A DNA stretch of 64,000 nucleotides, taken from positions 5,227,518 through 5,291,517 of the forward strand of contig NZ_KB911581.1 in NCBI RefSeq assembly GCF_000383595.1, written 5' to 3'. Positions 59,274 through 64,000 of the stretch are shown here, one piece after another; positions within the stretch are counted from its first letter, which is position 1, and each line of letters starts with the position of its first letter. The notes below the pieces were generated by a model that worked only from the letters and a program-made list of their open reading frames with translations, was not told the DNA's origin and did not search any database. The DNA is from Streptomyces bottropensis ATCC 25435 (lineage in GTDB: Bacteria > Actinomycetota > Actinomycetes > Streptomycetales > Streptomycetaceae). The translations under genes were made by a program, and so were the position numbers.

Positions 59274-60664
59274 TGACGTTGGCACCCGAGATCAAGGGCA
59301 CCAGCCCGGACAAACTGCTCGCACCCGTGCTGTCGGCCTTCTGGGACGAGGACAGGTCCTGGTCGCTGGACGTCTACCGACGGCACGAGGGGTACGAGGG
59401 ACTGCGCAAGGCCCTCGCGATGTCTCCGGACGAGGTCATCGCGTACGTCAAGGAGTCGGGTCTGCGCGGCCGGGGCGGCGCGGGATTCCCGACCGGAATG
59501 AAGTGGCAGTTCATCCCCCAGGGGGACGGCAAGCCGCACTATCTGGTGGTCAACGCCGACGAATCGGAACCCGGGACGTGCAAGGACATTCCGCTCCTCT
59601 TCGCGAACCCGCACAGCCTCCTCGAAGGCATGATCATCGCGTGCTACGCCATCCGCTCCTCGCACGCCTTCATCTACCTGCGCGGTGAAGTCGTGCCCGT
59701 GCTGCGGCGGTTGCACGAGGCCGTCCGTGAGGCCTACGAGGCCGGCTTCCTCGGCGAGAACATCCTGGGCAGCGGACTCGACCTCGACATCACCGTGCAC
59801 GCGGGCGCGGGCGCGTACATCTGCGGTGAGGAGACCGCACTGCTCGACTCCCTCGAAGGCCGCCGTGGTCAGCCGCGACTGCGTCCTCCCTTCCCCGCTG
59901 TCGAGGGCCTCTACGCGTGCCCCACCGTCGTGAACAACGTCGAGTCCATCGCGTCGGTTCCCGCCATCCTGCACAAGGGCAAGGAATGGTTCCGGTCGAT
60001 GGGCAGCGAGAAGTCCCCCGGCTTCACGCTCTACTCGCTCAGCGGCCACGTCACCAGCCCCGGCCAGTACGAGGCACCGCTCGGCATCACACTGCGCCAG
60101 CTGCTGGAGATGAGCGGCGGAATGCGCCCCGGACACCGCCTCAAGTTCTGGACACCGGGCGGCTCCTCGACCCCGATGTTCACCGACGAGCACCTCGACG
60201 TCCCCCTCGACTACGAGGGAGTGGGCGCCGCGGGTTCCATGCTCGGCACGAAGGCACTGCAGTGCTTCGACGAGACGACCTGCGTCGTGCGCGCCGTCAC
60301 CCGCTGGACCGAGTTCTACGCCCACGAGTCCTGCGGCAAGTGCACCCCCTGCCGCGAAGGCACCTACTGGCTCGTGCAGTTGCTGCGTGACATCGAGGCA
60401 GGCAAGGGCGTCATGTCCGACCTCGACAAGCTGAACGACATCGCCGACAACATCAACGGCAAGTCCTTCTGCGCCCTCGGCGACGGCGCCGCCTCGCCGA
60501 TCTTCTCCTCCCTCAAGTACTTCCGCGCGGAGTACGAGGACCACATCACGGGCCGGGGCTGCCCCTTCGACCCGGCCAAGTCGACCGCCTGGGCGGACCG
60601 GCACCGGGCCAGGCGGACGTCCGTCCGTCTTCCCGCCCAGCAGAAGGCAGGGCTGGCTCCATGA
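59270..60664 (+). CDS. nuoF: NuoF, NADH-binding subunit (FMN, N3 cluster)
   Basis: A 464-residue subunit that oxidises NADH. NADH/FMN loops: LRGRGGAGFPTGMKWQF and VVNADESEPGTCKD, then GAGAYICGEETALLDSLEG; the N3 [4Fe-4S] ligands are in ESCGKCTPCREGTYW and a later CALGDGAASP. GTG 59270 overlaps nuoE (GTGA); ATG 59273 is the alternative. Confidence 0.96.
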   Translation: MMTLAPEIKGTSPDKLLAPVLSAFWDEDRSWSLDVYRRHEGYEGLRKALAMSPDEVIAYVKESGLRGRGGAGFPTGMKWQFIPQGDGKPHYLVVNADESEPGTCKDIPLLFANPHSLLEGMIIACYAIRSSHAFIYLRGEVVPVLRRLHEAVREAYEAGFLGENILGSGLDLDITVHAGAGAYICGEETALLDSLEGRRGQPRLRPPFPAVEGLYACPTVVNNVESIASVPAILHKGKEWFRSMGSEKSPGFTLYSLSGHVTSPGQYEAPLGITLRQLLEMSGGMRPGHRLKFWTPGGSSTPMFTDEHLDVPLDYEGVGAAGSMLGTKALQCFDETTCVVRAVTRWTEFYAHESCGKCTPCREGTYWLVQLLRDIEAGKGVMSDLDKLNDIADNINGKSFCALGDGAASPIFSSLKYFRAEYEDHITGRGCPFDPAKSTAWADRHRARRTSVRLPAQQKAGLAP

Positions 60665-63186
60665 CTGTCGCGACCGGCAATCCCACCGGGACGGTTCCCG
60701 TCCCGCCGCAAGACCTCGTCAAGGTCACCATCGACGGGATCGAACTCCAGGTGCCCAGGGAAACCCTGGTCATCCGAGCTGCCGAGATGATCGGCATTCA
60801 GATCCCCAGGTTCTGTGACCATCCGCTGCTCGACCCGGCCGGCGCCTGCCGCCAATGCGTCGTCGAGGTAGAGGGCCAGCGCAAGCCGTTGGCCTCGTGC
60901 GCGACCACGGTGAGCGAGGGGATGGTCGTGAGGACCCAACTGACCTCGCCCGTCACCGACAAGGCCCAGCGCGGGGTGATGGAGCTGCTGCTCATCAACC
61001 ACCCGCTGGACTGCCCGGTCTGCGACAAGGGCGGCGAGTGCCCCCTGCAGAACCAGGCCATGTCGCACGGCCACTCCGAGTCCCGCTTCGACGGAGTCAA
61101 GCGGACCTTCCCCAAACCGATCAATATCTCCACCCAGGTACTTCTGGACAGCGAGCGGTGCGTGCTGTGCGCCCGCTGCACCCGCTTCTCCAACCAGATC
61201 GCCGGCGACCCCTTCATCGATCTCATGGAGCGTGGCGCGCTGCAGCGAGTGGGCACCGGAGAGGGCGACCCGTTCGAGTCGTACTTCTCCGGCAACACCA
61301 TTCAGATCTGCCCGGTTGGCGCGCTGACGTCCGCCGCGTACCGCTTCCGGGCACGTCCGTTCGACCTCATATCCTCGCCGAGCGTCTGCGAGCACTGCGC
61401 TGCCGGCTGTGCGATGCGCACCGACCACCGGCGCGGCAAGGTGCTGCGACGGCTCGCGGGCGACGACCCGGAAGTCAACGAGGAGTGGAACTGCGACAAG
61501 GGGCGCTTCGCGTTCCGCTACGCCCAACTGCCCGACCGGCTCACCACCCCGTTGGTACGGAACGCGCAGACCGGTGAGCTGGAGACAGCTAGCTGGCCCG
61601 AGGCGCTGCACACCGCGGCTGCCGGACTCGTCGCCGCGCGAGACCGGGCTGGCGGCAGCCAACCCGCTGGTGTGGGAGTCCTGGTCGGCGGCCGAGTCAC
61701 CGTAGAGGACGCCTACGCCTACGCGAAGTTCGCCCGGGTGGCGCTCGGCACCAATGACGTCGACTTCCGGGTCCGCCCGCACAGCGGTGAGGAGGCCGAC
61801 TTCCTGGCCGCCGCTGTCGCCGGGCGCGGCATCGACGTGGACGGCACCGGGCTGACCTACCGCGATCTGGAGGCCGCACCGGCTGTGCTGCTCGCGGGCT
61901 TCGAACCGGAGGAGGAGTCACCGATCGTCTTCCTGCGGCTGCGCAAGGCGGCGCGGAAGGGCCTGCAGGTCTTCTCCCTCACCACCCACACCTCCCGGGG
62001 ACTGGCCAAACTCGGTGGCACGCTGCTGCCGACCGTGCCAGGCACCGAGGCCGACCGGCTGGACCAACTGGCCGGTAACGAGCCGCCGCCGGGGGAGGGC
62101 GCCCGGGCCGGCGAACTGCTGCGATGCCCGGGCGCGGCGATTGTGGTCGGAGAGCGCCTTGCTACCGTGCCTGGGGCGCTCACCGCCGCTGTGCGACTTG
62201 CCGTGGCCACCGGGGCGCGGCTCTCCTGGATCCCCCGGCGCGCCGGCGAGCGGGGCGCGGTGGAAGCCGGAGCCTTGCCGGGGCTGCTGCCGGGCGGGCG
62301 ACCCGACAGTGATCCTGACGCCCGCGCCGAGACCGCGGCTGTCTGGGGTGCGGACTCCATCCCCGGCGGATATGGCCGTGACACCAGCCAGATACTGGCG
62401 GCTGCGGCGGGCGGCAACCTCGGGGCATTGGTGGTCGGGGGTGTGGAGACGGCGGACCTGCCGGACCCGGCCGCTGCCGAGAAGGCCATCGAACGGGTGC
62501 CGTTCCTGGTCAGCCTGGAGCTGAGGTCCTCCGCAGTCACCACCCGCGCCGATGTGGTGCTGCCGGTCGCGGCCGTTGCGGAGAAGGTCGGCAGCTTCCT
62601 CAACTGGGAAGGCCGCATACGGGCTTTCGAGGCGGCGGTCACGCCCGATCAGCTGACGCGGCGACCTCTGCCGTCCGATCTCAGGGTGCTCAGCATGTTG
62701 TCCGATGCCATGGACGCGTCCCTCGGCCTGCCCGACGTCGCCTCTGCCCGGCGTGAGCTGGTTACCCTCGGTCCATGGACAGGGGAACGACCGGACGTCC
62801 TTGACGATCCCCCCGAGGCGCTGCCCCGGCCATGTGCCGGGCAGGCGATCTTGGCCGGCTGGCGGCAGCTGCTGGACAACGGCGTGCTGCAGGACGGCGA
62901 CGACCACCTCGCAGGCACCCGTTCTCCCGCGTCGGTCATGATGTCGCCCGTCACGGCCGCCGAGATCGGCGCGGTGGACGGCGGCGCGGTCACCGTGACC
63001 GGTCCTGCCGGGTCGCTCACCCTGCCGCTGGCCGCCACTCCCGACATGCCCGACCGGGTGGTCTGGGTCCCGCTCAACTCCACCGACGGCGGAGCCGCAC
63101 GCACGCTCGGGGCGGGCCCCGGCCGCGTTGTCGACATCGCGTCGGACGGCGTCGGCGCGGGCACCACCGCGGAGGAGTCCCGATGA
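60661..63186 (+). CDS. nuoG: NuoG, NADH-quinone oxidoreductase subunit G
   Basis: An 841-residue iron-sulfur subunit. N-terminal ferredoxin-like [2Fe-2S] (CDHPLLDPAGACRQCVVEVE), His-ligated region and NPVCDKGGE-type cluster (CPVCDKGGECPLQ), CVLCARCTRF, and CEHCAAGCAMRTDHRRGK leading into a degenerate molybdopterin-oxidoreductase-like domain. ATG overlaps nuoF, stop overlaps nuoH. Confidence 0.96.
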   Translation: MTVATGNPTGTVPVPPQDLVKVTIDGIELQVPRETLVIRAAEMIGIQIPRFCDHPLLDPAGACRQCVVEVEGQRKPLASCATTVSEGMVVRTQLTSPVTDKAQRGVMELLLINHPLDCPVCDKGGECPLQNQAMSHGHSESRFDGVKRTFPKPINISTQVLLDSERCVLCARCTRFSNQIAGDPFIDLMERGALQRVGTGEGDPFESYFSGNTIQICPVGALTSAAYRFRARPFDLISSPSVCEHCAAGCAMRTDHRRGKVLRRLAGDDPEVNEEWNCDKGRFAFRYAQLPDRLTTPLVRNAQTGELETASWPEALHTAAAGLVAARDRAGGSQPAGVGVLVGGRVTVEDAYAYAKFARVALGTNDVDFRVRPHSGEEADFLAAAVAGRGIDVDGTGLTYRDLEAAPAVLLAGFEPEEESPIVFLRLRKAARKGLQVFSLTTHTSRGLAKLGGTLLPTVPGTEADRLDQLAGNEPPPGEGARAGELLRCPGAAIVVGERLATVPGALTAAVRLAVATGARLSWIPRRAGERGAVEAGALPGLLPGGRPDSDPDARAETAAVWGADSIPGGYGRDTSQILAAAAGGNLGALVVGGVETADLPDPAAAEKAIERVPFLVSLELRSSAVTTRADVVLPVAAVAEKVGSFLNWEGRIRAFEAAVTPDQLTRRPLPSDLRVLSMLSDAMDASLGLPDVASARRELVTLGPWTGERPDVLDDPPEALPRPCAGQAILAGWRQLLDNGVLQDGDDHLAGTRSPASVMMSPVTAAEIGAVDGGAVTVTGPAGSLTLPLAATPDMPDRVVWVPLNSTDGGAARTLGAGPGRVVDIASDGVGAGTTAEESR

Positions 63187-64000
63187 ACCGTCACCTCACA
63201 GTTCTGGCCGAACCCGGTGACCAACTCGACTTCTTCGGCCACGATCCGTGGTGGCTGGTCGTCGTCAAGGCGGTGTTCTGCTTCGCCTTCCTGATGGTGA
63301 CCGTGCTGTTCTCCATCGTGTGGGAGCGCAAGGTCGTCGCCTGGATGCAGCTGCGCATCGGCCCCAACCGGCACGGTCCCTGGGGCATGCTCCAGTCCCT
63401 CGCCGACGGCATCAAGCTGATGCTGAAGGAAGACGTCATCGTCAAACGCGCGGACAAGGTCGTCTACGTCCTCGCGCCGATCGTCGCGGCCATCCCGGCC
63501 TTCATGGCGATCGCGGTGATCCCCTTCGGACCGGCCGGCAACGAGATCTCGATCTTCGGCCAGCGCACCACGATGCAGCTCACCGACCTGCCGATCGCGA
63601 TGCTCTACATCCTCGCCGTCGCCTCGGTCGGCATCTACGGCATCGTCCTGGCGGGCTGGAGTTCCGGATCCACCTACCCGCTGCTCGGCGGCCTGCGCTC
63701 CGCGGCCCAGATGATCTCCTACGAGATCGCCATGGGCGCCGCGTTCGCCTCGGTGTTCCTCTACTCGGGGTCGATGTCGACGTCGGCGATCGTGGAGGCG
63801 CAGCAGGACCGCTGGTACATCGTGCTGCTGCCGGTCTCCTTCGTCATCTACATCGTGACGATGGTCGGGGAGACCAACCGCGCCCCGTTCGACATGCCGG
63901 AGTCCGAGGGTGACCTGGTCGGCGGCTTCAACACCGAGTACTCGTCGATCAAGTTCGCGATGTTCATGCTCGCCGAGTACGTCAACATGGTGACCGTCTC
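63183..64000 (+). CDS. nuoH: NuoH, NADH-quinone oxidoreductase subunit H (cut by window end)
   Basis: The first 272 residues are visible. It is a polytopic membrane subunit lining the quinone entry. Landmarks: WERKVVAWMQLRIGPNRHGP, LADGIKLMLKEDVIV and GETNRAPFDMPESEGDLVGG, with EYSSIKFAMFMLAEY near the edge. ATG overlaps nuoG (ATGA). The gene continues beyond 64000. Confidence 0.97.
   Translation, partial: MNRHLTVLAEPGDQLDFFGHDPWWLVVVKAVFCFAFLMVTVLFSIVWERKVVAWMQLRIGPNRHGPWGMLQSLADGIKLMLKEDVIVKRADKVVYVLAPIVAAIPAFMAIAVIPFGPAGNEISIFGQRTTMQLTDLPIAMLYILAVASVGIYGIVLAGWSSGSTYPLLGGLRSAAQMISYEIAMGAAFASVFLYSGSMSTSAIVEAQQDRWYIVLLPVSFVIYIVTMVGETNRAPFDMPESEGDLVGGFNTEYSSIKFAMFMLAEYVNMVTV

Noticed and set aside
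58697..60604. A 635-codon minus-strand frame opposite nuoE-nuoF
   Set aside because: It is an antisense shadow; the plus strand encodes well-conserved NuoE and NuoF across the same bases.

Overview
The window is high-GC actinobacterial DNA and looks like a Streptomyces chromosome segment. Signs are strong G/C third positions, frequent GTG and TTG starts, ATGA/GTGA stop-start overlaps, Tat/Sec-secreted hydrolases and a textbook Streptomyces nuo operon. No rRNA, tRNA, CRISPR array or intact insertion sequence was seen.

Layout. 1-4543: two tandem amino-acid-synthesis-family (DUF1185-like) genes facing a BCCT transporter, a SnoaL-like protein, a flavin reductase and a GntR regulator. 4544-8140: decayed GMC-oxidoreductase end, a secreted serine protease, a secreted SGNH hydrolase and IS66/IS5-type remnants. 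8142-10775: CocE/NonD hydrolase with a divergent TetR regulator and two palindromes between them. 10776-12068: decayed DNA with a truncated XRE regulator.

12069-18380 is the most notable region. It is a compact operon with a ketosynthase, nodB (chitooligosaccharide N-deacetylase), nodC (chitooligosaccharide synthase), a DrrA/DrrB-type ABC exporter in the position of nodIJ, and nodA (N-acyltransferase), followed after a 0.6 kb gap by an acyl-CoA dehydrogenase (19020-20738). NodA, NodB and NodC carry the family signatures closely enough that this is probably a lipochitooligosaccharide (Nod-factor-like) pathway: NodC builds the chitin backbone, NodB removes the terminal acetyl group, NodA attaches a fatty acyl chain, the ketosynthase and perhaps the dehydrogenase tailor that chain, and the ABC pair exports the product. 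Nod genes are classically rhizobial and are also known from some Frankia; in a Streptomyces-like background they deserve attention. No nodD, no acyl carrier protein (nodF) and no sulfo-, methyl- or acetyl-decorating enzyme were found nearby. Both flanks are decayed, consistent with an inserted island.

20739-28857: decayed DNA, then a ROK repressor divergent from a Gfo/Idh/MocA dehydrogenase and a sugar ABC importer (permease, binding lipoprotein, single-domain ATPase). 28858-35594: a secreted beta-lactamase-fold hydrolase, a broken gene, a LysR regulator divergent from a nitrilase-family amidase and an APC permease, then an ISL3 transposase remnant.

35595-54625 is a complete actinobacterial high-affinity [NiFe]-hydrogenase locus (group 1h, formerly group 5): structural subunits, protease, accessory TPR, NifU-Rieske and NHL proteins, and hypF, hypC, hypE, hypC, hypD on the minus strand, with an AraC regulator, hypA and hypB divergent. 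55416-64000 is nuoA to nuoH (nuoH cut by the window end). The hydrogenase presumably oxidises atmospheric-level H2 and delivers electrons to the respiratory chain.
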